A DNA stretch of 25,602 bases from Streptomyces sp. NRRL S-118 (GTDB lineage Bacteria; Actinomycetota; Actinomycetes; Streptomycetales; Streptomycetaceae): contig NZ_KL591036.1 in NCBI RefSeq assembly GCF_000716335.1, positions 5,523 through 31,124 on the forward strand, written 5' to 3'. Positions within the stretch are counted from its first letter, which is position 1. Each line of letters opens with the position of its first letter. The position numbers and the translations under genes are program-made. A model generated the notes under the pieces. The model did not search any database. It saw only the letters and a program-made list of their open reading frames with translations, and was not told the DNA's origin. Below are positions 1 through 6,627 of this stretch, piece after piece.

Positions 1-4
1 TCGG

Positions 5-174
5 CTAGCGCCTCTCGTCCGGATCCTGCCGGGCTCGTGACGCCTGGACTCCCACCTCGCGGCGTTGTCGTCGGTCGCCGTCGTGCGATGCGTCCCCTCG
101 GCCCGTCACGGGCCGGGGGAGACCCGGGCGCCGGACGTCCTTGATCCAGCCCCGATCCGAGCGAAGGGCCCCAG
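5..174. repeat. Degraded copy A of an intergenic repeat (MITE-like)
   Basis: This stretch is a diverged relative of the element at 5234-5430. Both begin with CTAG, and both have the same 19-mer GCGTTGTCGTCGGTCGCCG exactly 57 nt after it (here at 62-80). Both then carry a GC-rich hairpin (here CGGCCCG at 99-105 pairing with CGGGCCG at 109-115), followed by GGGGAGACCC and CCGGACG. The right terminal repeat is not preserved here. There is no coding capacity. Calling it a mobile-element remnant is inference from the better-preserved second copy. Confidence 0.65.
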
Positions 175-179
175 CGCCG

Positions 180-199
180 GGCCCCAAGGGCCCCAAGGT
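180..199. repeat. Two-copy tandem 10-bp repeat
   Basis: GGGCCCCAAG is followed directly by GGCCCCAAGG, so a GGCCCCAAG unit occurs twice in tandem between the repeat element and the downstream hairpin. No function can be assigned. The rest of 1-305 holds only copy A of the intergenic repeat and the hairpin at 238-271. Confidence 0.4.
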
Positions 200-237
200 C
201 CATCGACCCGGGCGGCACGACACCCGCCCGCATGCGC

Positions 238-271
238 GGGGCGCACCGGAAGGACAGCACCGGTGCGCCCC
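238..271. terminator. 12-bp perfect stem-loop, probable terminator of the SDR gene
   Basis: GGGGCGCACCGG (238-249) and CCGGTGCGCCCC (260-271) are perfect reverse complements around a 10-nt loop. The hairpin lies about 35 bp beyond the stop codon of the leftward SDR gene. There is no U-tract, which is usual for Streptomyces terminators. It could work in both directions. Confidence 0.6.
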
Positions 272-305
272 CGCGCCTCCTCCCCGCGCCCGGGTGCCGT
301 ACGGC

Positions 306-1040
306 CTACGCCGCGTGACCGCCGTCCACCGCGAACTCCGCGCCCGTCACGTACGCCGCCCCGTCCCCCGCCAGGAACGCCACCATCGACGCCACCTCGT
401 CGGGCACGCCGAAGCGGCCCAGCGCCGTGTGCGCGCGCTGGCCGTCCGCGTACGGGCCGTCCGCCGGGTTCATACCGGTGTCGACGGGCCCCGGATGGAC
501 GACGTTCGCGGTGATGCCGCGGCCGCCCAGCTCCCGCGCCAGCGCCTTGGTCAGGCCGATCAGCGCCGACTTGCTCATCGCGTAGAGCGTCCCGCCGGGG
601 CCCGGCACCCGCTGCGTCATGCAGGTGCCGATGGTGACGATCCGCCCGCCCCGCTCCATGCGCGCCGCGGCCGCCTGCGACGCCAGGAACACTCCCCGCA
701 CGTTCACCGCGAGCACCCGGTCCACGTCGGCCGGCGACAGGCTCTCCAGCGGGCCGAGCACGCCGGCCCCGGCGTTGTTGACCAGCACGTCCAGCCGCCC
801 GCCCAGCGCCTGTGCGGCGCGTCCGACCGAGCCGGCCTGCGCCCGCGCGTCCCCCGCGTCCGCGCGCAGCGCGAGCCCCCGGCGGCCGGCCGCCTCGATC
901 CTGCGCACGACCTCGCGGGCCGCATCCTCGTCCCGCACGTACGTGATCGCCACATCGGCGCCCTCCTGGGCGAGCCGCAGCGCGATCGCGGCCCCGATGC
1001 CGCGGCTGCCGCCGGTGACCAGAGCTGTCCTGCCGTTCAT
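306..1040 (-). CDS. SDR family NAD(P)-dependent oxidoreductase
   Basis: This 244-aa protein is a classical short-chain dehydrogenase/reductase, a cytosolic enzyme oxidising or reducing an alcohol/carbonyl with NAD(P). It shows the dinucleotide motif TGGSRGIG (9-16), NNAG (88-91), the structural Asn in NVRG (113), YAMSK with Tyr153 and Lys157, and the PG(P)xxT segment near 183-188. The position normally held by the catalytic Ser reads IGTC, so Thr139 (or Cys140) replaces it. The ATG at 1040 is chosen because GGAGGG lies just upstream and the Rossmann fold starts within five residues; a longer frame adds an unrelated arginine-rich stretch. The substrate cannot be told from sequence. It is divergent from the reductase gene at 1285. 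Confidence 0.92.
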   Translation of the reverse strand: MNGRTALVTGGSRGIGAAIALRLAQEGADVAITYVRDEDAAREVVRRIEAAGRRGLALRADAGDARAQAGSVGRAAQALGGRLDVLVNNAGAGVLGPLESLSPADVDRVLAVNVRGVFLASQAAAARMERGGRIVTIGTCMTQRVPGPGGTLYAMSKSALIGLTKALARELGGRGITANVVHPGPVDTGMNPADGPYADGQRAHTALGRFGVPDEVASMVAFLAGDGAAYVTGAEFAVDGGHAA

Positions 1041-1209
1041 GAAACCCTCCGTGCCGTCGCCCTGTGTGGTTGCCGGTTCCATCACATCGGCGGAGCGGCG
1101 GCGGCACTGGCGGGAAACGGACGCGTGCGCCGGGCCGGTCCGCCTCCGGGGGCCTGCCGGCGCCTGAGGCCCACCCGCCACCGGGCATCCGGTGCCCGCT
1201 CACCGATGA

Positions 1210-1235
1210 GTTCCGTGCGCGAGCGCGGTCGGAAC
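1210..1235. promoter_or_regulatory. Inverted repeat in a divergent promoter region
   Basis: GTTCCG (1210-1215) and CGGAAC (1230-1235) form a perfect 6-bp inverted repeat with a 14-nt spacer, which itself contains GCGC-GA-GCGC. It lies between the divergent SDR and DHFR-like genes, so it could be an operator. Nothing nearby encodes an obvious regulator for it. Confidence 0.25.
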
Positions 1236-1284
1236 CGGTGACACACGATGAAGAACCGACCGCTCACCGAGAAGGGAACCGGCC

Positions 1285-1905
1285 ATGGCCAAGCTCACCC
1301 TCACCTCCTTCGTGACCCTCGACGGCGTCATGCAGGCACCCGGAGGCCCCGACGAGGACCGCACCGACGGTTTCGATTACGGCGGCTGGAGCGTCCCGTT
1401 CGCGGACGAGGACTTCGGCACCTTCATGAACGAGGTGTTCGACCGCGCGGACGGCTTCCTGCTCGGCCGGCGGACCTACGAGATCTTCGCCGCGTACTGG
1501 CCTCGGGTCACCGACGAGAACGACCCCATCGCCGGCCGCCTCAACGCCCTGCCCAAGTACGTCGTCTCCACCACGCTGGACAAGGCCGACTGGCACAACT
1601 CCACGGTGCTCGGCGGCGACCTGGCCGGCGAGGTGGCCCGCCTGAAGCAGCAGCCCGGCCGCGAGATCCAGGTCCACGGCAGCGCACGCCTCGCGCAGAG
1701 CCTGATCGCGCAGGGACTGGTGGACGAACTCAACGTCCTCGTCCACCCCGTCCTCCTCGGCAAGGGCCGCCGGCTCTTCCCCGACGGCGGGCGGCCCACC
1801 GCGTTCGCCCTCGCCGGACACCGCACCACCTCCACCGGCATCAGCATCCTGACCTACCGGCCCACCGGCCCCGCGGAGTTCGGCACGTTCGCCCTCGACC
1901 AGTGA
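1285..1905 (+). CDS. Dihydrofolate reductase family protein (RibD C-terminal fold)
   Basis: This 206-aa protein belongs to the broad DHFR/RibD-C group of NADPH-dependent reductases, soluble proteins that usually have no assigned physiological substrate. The N-terminus reads MAKLTLTSFVTLDGVMQAPG, the family's signature opening. LLGRRTYE follows, then YVVSTTL, and a C-terminal HGSARLAQSLIAQGLVDELN with HPVLLGKGRRLF, which is the conserved nucleotide-binding and core-strand region. The ATG is preceded by GAAGGGA at suitable spacing. It is complete at a normal length. It is probably not the housekeeping FolA, which is shorter and differs in motif order. Confidence 0.9.
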   Translation: MAKLTLTSFVTLDGVMQAPGGPDEDRTDGFDYGGWSVPFADEDFGTFMNEVFDRADGFLLGRRTYEIFAAYWPRVTDENDPIAGRLNALPKYVVSTTLDKADWHNSTVLGGDLAGEVARLKQQPGREIQVHGSARLAQSLIAQGLVDELNVLVHPVLLGKGRRLFPDGGRPTAFALAGHRTTSTGISILTYRPTGPAEFGTFALDQ

Positions 1906-1989
1906 CAGGGCGGGCCGGTACGGTGATCATCCCGCGTGCGAGCCGCCGACGTCTCCACACCGCACCCACCGTCGGAGACCCGGCCCGCC

Positions 1990-2907
1990 ATGTCCTCACT
2001 CACCGCGTCCGCGCCCCTGCCCGTCCGCCGGGCCTGGCTCACCGACCTGCCCCTCCTGCTCGTGGCGGTCGTCTGGGGCGCCAGCTACCTCGCCGCCAAG
2101 GGCATCACCACCACGCACACCGTCATCGCGGTCCTGGTGCTGCGCTTCGCGGTCGTCCTGCCGGTCCTGGTCGCCGCCGGACGGCGCAGGCTGCGCGCCC
2201 TGACGGCGGCCCAGTGGCGCGGGGCGGGCCTCCTCGGCCTGATCCTGAGCGGCGTCTTCCTGCTGGAGACGTACGGGGTCGTCCACACGTCCGCCACCAA
2301 CGCGGGGCTCATCATCAGCCTCACGATGATCCTCACCCCGCTCGCCGAGGCCGCGCTGACGAGGACCCGCCCGCCCGCGGCCTTCCTCGCCGCGGCCGGG
2401 CTCTCGGTGGCGGGCGTCGTCCTGCTGACGCAGGGCGGCGGGTTCACCGCCCCGTCGACGGGCGACGTGCTGATGCTGCTCGCCGCCGTCGCCCGTACCG
2501 TCCACGTCCTGGCCATGTCGCGCCTGACGTCCGTGCGGGGCGCCGACTCGCTGTCGCTGACCACGGTCCAGCTCGGCGGCGCCGTCATGGTGTTCGCCGT
2601 GCTGGCGGCCGCACCCGGCACCGGTCCGTCGCCGTGGACGGTGGCCGTGGGCTTCGGCGCCCGGGAATGGGCCGGGCTGCTCTTCCTCGCCGTCTTCTGC
2701 ACGCTGTTCGCCTTCTTCGTGCAGATGTGGGCCGTGCGCCGCACCTCGCCCTCCCGAGTCAGCCTGCTGCTCGGCACCGAGCCGCTGTGGGCGGCGGCGG
2801 CCGGCATCGCCATCGGGCACGAGCACCTGGCGGCGGCGAGCCTCGCGGGGGCGGCGCTGGTCCTCGCCGGCACCTGGTGGGGCAGGAGCGCGGCGGACCC
2901 GCGGTGA
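1990..2907 (+). CDS. EamA/DMT family transporter
   Basis: This 305-aa polytopic inner-membrane protein has about ten hydrophobic segments and two EamA repeats (roughly residues 15-145 and 155-290). The first repeat opens with LLLVAVVWGASYLAAKG and includes AGLIISLTMILTPLAEA; the second includes LAVFCTLFAFFVQMWAVRRTSPSRVSLLLGTEPLW, the typical second-repeat signature. Family members export metabolites or amino acids; the substrate here is unknown. The ATG at 1990 is chosen over an in-frame GTG at 1936 because the membrane domain starts shortly after it and GGAG lies upstream, though at a rather long distance (12 nt). The stop codon is part of a hairpin shared with the convergent gene. Confidence 0.9.
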   Translation: MSSLTASAPLPVRRAWLTDLPLLLVAVVWGASYLAAKGITTTHTVIAVLVLRFAVVLPVLVAAGRRRLRALTAAQWRGAGLLGLILSGVFLLETYGVVHTSATNAGLIISLTMILTPLAEAALTRTRPPAAFLAAAGLSVAGVVLLTQGGGFTAPSTGDVLMLLAAVARTVHVLAMSRLTSVRGADSLSLTTVQLGGAVMVFAVLAAAPGTGPSPWTVAVGFGAREWAGLLFLAVFCTLFAFFVQMWAVRRTSPSRVSLLLGTEPLWAAAAGIAIGHEHLAAASLAGAALVLAGTWWGRSAADPR

Positions 2908-2918
2908 GGCGTCACCGC
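2901..2918. terminator. Stem-loop made from two convergent stop codons
   Basis: GCGGTGA (2901-2907) pairs perfectly with TCACCGC (2912-2918) across a 4-nt loop GGCG. The TGA of the exporter gene and the TGA (TCA on the + strand) of the convergent small membrane gene are both in the stem, so one short hairpin could end transcription from both sides. There is no U-tract. Confidence 0.5.
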
Positions 2919-3139
2919 CCGACCGCCCGCCGCTGCCCGTCCGCGATCATCAGCAGCGCGAAGCCGACCACCGCGATCACGATGTTCGCGAACACCTCGC
3001 GGCCGTGCAGGAAGGAGAAGTACTCCGTCACGTACCGCGTCAGGCCCATCAGACGGAACCATCCGGTCAGCTCGCGGAGCACGCCGCAGACACCGAAGAC
3101 CAGCAGCAGGGTGCCGATGAACTCGAGAATCCTCTTCAT
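2912..3139 (-). CDS. Small two-helix membrane protein
   Basis: This 75-aa protein has hydrophobic stretches at about residues 4-20 (LEFIGTLLLVFGVCGVL) and 46-66 (VFANIVIAVVGFALLMIADG), with a loop containing FRLMGLTRYVTEYFSFLHGRE and a basic tail QRRAVGR. I do not recognise a named family. The ATG at 3139 follows a GGGGG-type weak ribosome site; a 7-codon longer start exists but adds only MAPTIGG. It converges with the EamA gene, leaving 4 bp between stop codons. Coding is supported by the clear hydrophobic pattern and GC-rich third positions. Confidence 0.7.
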   Translation of the reverse strand: MKRILEFIGTLLLVFGVCGVLRELTGWFRLMGLTRYVTEYFSFLHGREVFANIVIAVVGFALLMIADGQRRAVGR

Positions 3140-3272
3140 GCCCCCGATCGTCGGCGCCACCGGCGGCGCGCCGCGTCCGACCTCGGGACACCGCGCTCAT
3201 CCGAAAGTTCCTGGCCGTGCGACTTCGGTATCGCGGCCGCGCCCGGCGGTCACGGCGCCGCTCCCGCCCGTC

Positions 3273-3278
3273 TAGCGT
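3273..3278 (+). promoter_or_regulatory. -10 box TAGCGT, probable leaderless start of the kinase gene
   Basis: TAGCGT ends 7 nt before the ATG at 3286 and there is no Shine-Dalgarno sequence between them, the arrangement expected for a leaderless mRNA in Streptomyces. No convincing -35 box is seen. Confidence 0.4.
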
Positions 3279-3285
3279 CGTCCCC

Positions 3286-4554
3286 ATGACGCGTGCGGAG
3301 TACCCCTGGCTGCTGCCCTCGGACCTCGCCGGCACGGCCGGCCCGGTCACCTCCGAGGACGGCCAGGACGGTCCGAGGCCCCGGCGCACCGTACGCGACT
3401 GGATCGTCGACACCGTCGCCTTCGTCCTCGCCGCCTTCTTCGGGCTTCTCGCCGCCGAGGCGAGCCGCGCCTACAACGGCCCGGGCCCCGCCGTCCTCGC
3501 CGACCAGCTGGCCGGCGCCGCCGCCTGCCTCGCGTTGTGGCTGCGCCGCCGCCGGCCCGTCGCCGTGGCCGTCGCCGTGTCCCTCGTGAGCGCCGTCGTC
3601 CCGGCCGCGGGCGGCGCCGCGCTCGTCGCCCTGTTCGGTGTCGCCGTCCGGGTGCCGCCGCGGCCCCTCGCCTACGTCGGGGGCCTGGCGCTCGGGTGCA
3701 CCACGGTCCAGGTGTTCCTGCGCCCCGACCCCGAACTGCACCCGGCGGCCGCGGTGCTGGCCGGCGTCGTGCTCCTCCTCCTGGTCACCGCGTGGGGCAT
3801 GCTCGTACGGGCCCGCCGCCAGCTCGTCGCCGCGCTCCGGGAACGCGCCCGCCGCGCCGAGGCGGAGGCGGAGCTGCGCGCCGAACAGGCGCAGCGCGCC
3901 GCCCGGGAAGCCATCGCCCGCGAGATGCACGACGTCCTCGCCCACCGCCTCACCCTGCTCAGCGTCCACGCGGGTGCCCTGGAGTTCCGGCCGGACGCGC
4001 CCCCGGCCGAGGTCGCGCGGGCGGCGGGCGTCATCCGCGACAGCGCCCACGAGGCGCTCCAGGACCTGCGGGAGATCATCGGCGTCCTGCGGGCACCCGG
4101 TGACCGCGACCCCGACGGCACCGGCGGCGCCCGCGGCCCGCGCGACGAGCGCGACCGGCCCCAGCCGACCCTCGCCACCCTGGACGCGCTCGTCGCCGAG
4201 TCCCGGCAGGCCGGCATGGAGGTCACCCTCGACAACGCGATCGCCGACCCCGGCCGTGTGCCCGCCGCCCTGGGCCGCACGGTGTACCGCATCGCCCAGG
4301 AGGCGCTGACCAACGCCCGCAAGCACGCGCCCGGCACCCGGGTCACCGTCACCCTGCGCGGCCACCCCGGCGACGGCCTGACGGTCGGCGTCCACAACCC
4401 CGCGCCCACCACCGCCGTCCCCCACGTCCCCGGCTCCGGCCAGGGCCTCATCGGCCTGACCGAGCGGGCCGTGCTCGCGGGCGGCCGCCTCACCCACGGC
4501 CCGGCGCCCGACGGCGGGTTCGCCCTGAACGCCTGGCTACCGTGGGCCGCATGA
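3286..4554 (+). CDS. NarL-type sensor histidine kinase (HisKA_3)
   Basis: This 422-aa membrane kinase has hydrophobic segments over about residues 39-172 (some four to six helices), then a short coiled linker and the transmitter. The dimerisation/phosphoacceptor motif AIAREMHDVLAHRLTLLSVHA puts the phosphorylated His at 215. The ATPase domain shows IAQEALTNARKHA (N box, Asn343) and a G box GSGQGLIGL (383-391). The G1 region reads VGVHNPAPT, a common variant in this family. The signal is not evident; there is no large extracytoplasmic sensor, so it may sense within the membrane. The stop overlaps the start of the response regulator (ATGA), so the two are translationally coupled. Confidence 0.95.
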   Translation: MTRAEYPWLLPSDLAGTAGPVTSEDGQDGPRPRRTVRDWIVDTVAFVLAAFFGLLAAEASRAYNGPGPAVLADQLAGAAACLALWLRRRRPVAVAVAVSLVSAVVPAAGGAALVALFGVAVRVPPRPLAYVGGLALGCTTVQVFLRPDPELHPAAAVLAGVVLLLLVTAWGMLVRARRQLVAALRERARRAEAEAELRAEQAQRAAREAIAREMHDVLAHRLTLLSVHAGALEFRPDAPPAEVARAAGVIRDSAHEALQDLREIIGVLRAPGDRDPDGTGGARGPRDERDRPQPTLATLDALVAESRQAGMEVTLDNAIADPGRVPAALGRTVYRIAQEALTNARKHAPGTRVTVTLRGHPGDGLTVGVHNPAPTTAVPHVPGSGQGLIGLTERAVLAGGRLTHGPAPDGGFALNAWLPWAA

Positions 4555-5237
4555 CCATACGGCTGCTGATCGTCGACGACGACCCCCTCGTCCGCGCGGG
4601 ACTCACCCTCATGCTCGGCGGCGCCGACGACATCGAGATCGTCGGCGAGGCCGCCGACGGCGCCGAGGTGCCCGGCCTCGTCGCCCGGCTCGCCCCGGAC
4701 CTCGTCCTGATGGACATCCGCATGCCGCACGTCGACGGCCTGACCGCCACCGAGCAGCTCCGCTCCCGGCCCGGCGCCCCCGAGGTCGTCGTCCTGACCA
4801 CCTTCCACGCCGACGAACAGGTGCTGCGCGCCCTGCGGGCGGGTGCCGCGGGCTTCCTCCTGAAGGACACCCCGCCCGCCGGGATCGTCGCCTCGGTACG
4901 GCGCGTCGCGGCCGGCGACCCGGTCCTCTCACCGGCCGTCACCCGCCGGCTGATGGACCGCGTCGCGGGCGGCCCGGACGGCGCCCGCCGGGAGGACACC
5001 CGCCGGGCCCGGGCCGCCGCCCGCCTCGCCGGACTCGCCGAACGCGAAAGGGAGGTCGCCGTCCACGTCGGCCGCGGCCTGTCCAACGCGGAGATCGCCG
5101 CCACGCTCTACATGGGCGTGCCGACCGTCAAGACGTACGTCTCGCGCCTCCTGGCCAGGCTCGGCCTCAACAACCGGGTGCAGATCGCCCTCCTGGTCCA
5201 CGACGCGGGGCTGCTCGACGCCGAGGACGGCGTCTAG
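4551..5237 (+). CDS. LuxR/NarL-family response regulator
   Basis: This 228-aa protein pairs with the kinase encoded immediately upstream (4-nt ATGA overlap). The receiver has the acidic pocket DDD (9-11), phosphoacceptor Asp55 in LVLMDIRMP, the Thr83/84 switch in VVVLTTFHADE and Lys105 in GFLLKDTPP. The C-terminal HTH (about 161-215) reads LAEREREVAVHVGRGLSNAEIAATLYMGVPTVKTYVSRLLARLGLNNR in outline, the GerE/LuxR fold. Phosphorylation would promote DNA binding; targets are unknown. The TAG stop lies within the first bases of the repeat element that follows. Before that insertion the P450 gene would have started about 10 nt downstream. Confidence 0.95.
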   Translation: MTIRLLIVDDDPLVRAGLTLMLGGADDIEIVGEAADGAEVPGLVARLAPDLVLMDIRMPHVDGLTATEQLRSRPGAPEVVVLTTFHADEQVLRALRAGAAGFLLKDTPPAGIVASVRRVAAGDPVLSPAVTRRLMDRVAGGPDGARREDTRRARAAARLAGLAEREREVAVHVGRGLSNAEIAATLYMGVPTVKTYVSRLLARLGLNNRVQIALLVHDAGLLDAEDGV

Positions 5238-5430
5238 GGGGTGACTCGCCGGTCATGCCGGGCTCGCGGCGCCCGGCACCGCGCCTCGCCGCGTTGTCGT
5301 CGGTCGCCGGCGCTCCCCGTCGACTCCCGCCTCGGCCGTGCGACGCCTCCCCGGCCCTGACGGGCCTGGGGAGACCCTCTGCACCGGACGCCGCTCACCG
5401 ATCCGGCCCGATCGGCGGGACACCCCCTAG
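5234..5430. mobile_element. MITE-like element with terminal inverted repeats (copy B)
   Basis: This 197-bp non-coding element begins CTAGGGGGTG (5234-5243) and ends with the exact reverse complement CACCCCCTAG (5421-5430). The inverted repeat continues imperfectly to about 28 bp, with 23 matching positions by my alignment. Inside are the 19-mer GCGTTGTCGTCGGTCGCCG (5291-5309) and a hairpin around GGCCC-TGAC-GGGCC (5353-5366), both also present in copy A at the same 57-nt offset from CTAG for the 19-mer. CTAG at both ends may be a palindromic target duplication. There is no transposase, so any mobility would need one supplied in trans. It could instead be a repeat with a structural or RNA role. 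Confidence 0.7.
5348..5371. terminator. Hairpin inside the repeat element
   Basis: GGCCC (5353-5357) pairs with GGGCC (5362-5366), and the stem extends through one mismatch to CCC/GGG. The matching hairpin is also present in copy A, with arm sequence changes that keep pairing. It may terminate transcription leaving the two-component genes. Confidence 0.35.
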
Positions 5431-5433
5431 GGT
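5428..5433 (+). promoter_or_regulatory. -10 box TAGGGT for the P450 gene, overlapping the element end
   Basis: TAGGGT begins in the terminal CTAG of the repeat and ends 6 nt before the ATG at 5440. No strong ribosome site is present, so a leaderless transcript is plausible. No good -35 box is seen 16-18 nt upstream, which would lie inside the element. Confidence 0.35.
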
Positions 5434-5439
5434 GGGCCA

Positions 5440-6621
5440 ATGGTCACCGTAGATCTGGGCGCGTACGGCGAGGACTTCGTCGCCGACCCGTATCCGTACT
5501 ACGCCGAGCTCCGCGCGCGCGGCCCCGTCCACCACGTGCGGACGCGGCTCGGCAACGACGTGTGGCTCGTCGTCGGCCACGCCGAGGCGCGGGCCGCGCT
5601 CGCCGACCCCCGCCTGTCCAAGTCGCCTGCCACCGCCGGGTTCACGATGCTCGACGAGCAGATCGTCGGGCCGTACCTGCTCGTCGTCGACCCGCCCGAC
5701 CACACCCGGCTGCGCGCGCTCGTCGCCCGCGAGTTCACCGGGCGGCGCGTGGCCGCCCTGCGCCCGCGCATCGAGCGGATCACCCGCGAGCTGATCGACG
5801 CCATGGACGGACCGGAGCGGAGCGCGGACCTGGTGGCGGCCCTCGCCTTCCCGCTGCCCATCACCGTCATCGGCGAACTGCTGGGCGTGCCCGCCGCCGA
5901 CCGCGACCGCTTCCGCGCCTGGTCCACCGAGATCGTCGCCCCGACCGGCGCCGACCCCGAGCGCGCGGCCGTCCACGCCCTGGCCGCGTACCTCGACGAC
6001 CTCATCGAGGACAAGCGCCGCGCGGGCCCCGGCGACGACCTGCTCTCGGCCCTGCTGCGCACCCGCGCGGAGGACGGCGACCGGCTCTCCGTCGCCGAAC
6101 TGCGCGCCATGGCCTACCTGTTGCTGATCGCCGGGCACGAGACCACGGTCAACCTCGTCGCCAACGGCATGCGGGCGCTGCTGTCCCACCCGGACCAGCT
6201 CGCCGCGCTGCGCGCCGACCCCGGGCTGCTGGAGGGCGCGGTGGAGGAGATGCTCCGCTACGACGGCCCGGTGGAGACGGGTACGGCACGGTTCGCCCTG
6301 GAGCCGGTGGAGCTCGGCGGCACGGTCGTCCCGCAGGGGGCCGCGGTCCTCGTCGGCATCGCGGCGGGCGACCGCGACCCCGCCCGGTTCGACGCCCCCG
6401 ACCGGTTCGACATCCGCCGGGACACCGGCGGGCACCTCGCGTTCGGGCACGGCATCCACTACTGCCTGGGCGCACCGCTGGCCCGGCTGGAAGGGCGGAT
6501 CGCGGTCCGCGCCCTGCTGGAGCGCTTCCCGTCCCTCGCCCTCGACCCGTCCGCCGGGCCGCTCGACTGGCTGCCCGGCCTCCTCATGCGCGGGGTGCGG
6601 CGGCTCCCCGTCAGGTGGTAG
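5440..6621 (+). CDS. Cytochrome P450
   Basis: This 393-aa soluble bacterial class I P450 is a heme-thiolate monooxygenase that needs ferredoxin and ferredoxin reductase. The I-helix oxygen-activation motif is AGHETT (231-236), the K-helix ExxR is E270-M-L-R273 in VEEMLRYDGPVETGTARFA, and the heme loop FGHGIHYCLG (335-344) gives Cys342 as axial ligand. Length and motifs fit the CYP105/CYP107-like actinobacterial group; I cannot assign a subfamily or substrate. No ferredoxin gene is adjacent. It lies after a NarL-type regulator, from which it is separated only by the repeat element, so co-regulation is possible. It converges with the dehydrogenase gene; CCCGTC/GACGGG (6607-6612, 6638-6643) could form a weak shared terminator. 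Confidence 0.96.
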   Translation: MVTVDLGAYGEDFVADPYPYYAELRARGPVHHVRTRLGNDVWLVVGHAEARAALADPRLSKSPATAGFTMLDEQIVGPYLLVVDPPDHTRLRALVAREFTGRRVAALRPRIERITRELIDAMDGPERSADLVAALAFPLPITVIGELLGVPAADRDRFRAWSTEIVAPTGADPERAAVHALAAYLDDLIEDKRRAGPGDDLLSALLRTRAEDGDRLSVAELRAMAYLLLIAGHETTVNLVANGMRALLSHPDQLAALRADPGLLEGAVEEMLRYDGPVETGTARFALEPVELGGTVVPQGAAVLVGIAAGDRDPARFDAPDRFDIRRDTGGHLAFGHGIHYCLGAPLARLEGRIAVRALLERFPSLALDPSAGPLDWLPGLLMRGVRRLPVRW

Positions 6622-6627
6622 CGGCGC

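Noticed and set aside
3286..5237. The two-component pair as the regulator of the glu operon
   Set aside because: The known glutamate-responsive kinase/regulator genes lie next to glu genes in some species, but this pair is 13 kb away and next to a P450; nothing in the sequence links them.
5255..5452. Short open frame inside the repeat element
   Set aside because: It follows the GC-rich palindromic sequence, has no start signals or motif, and does not correspond to a comparable frame in copy A.
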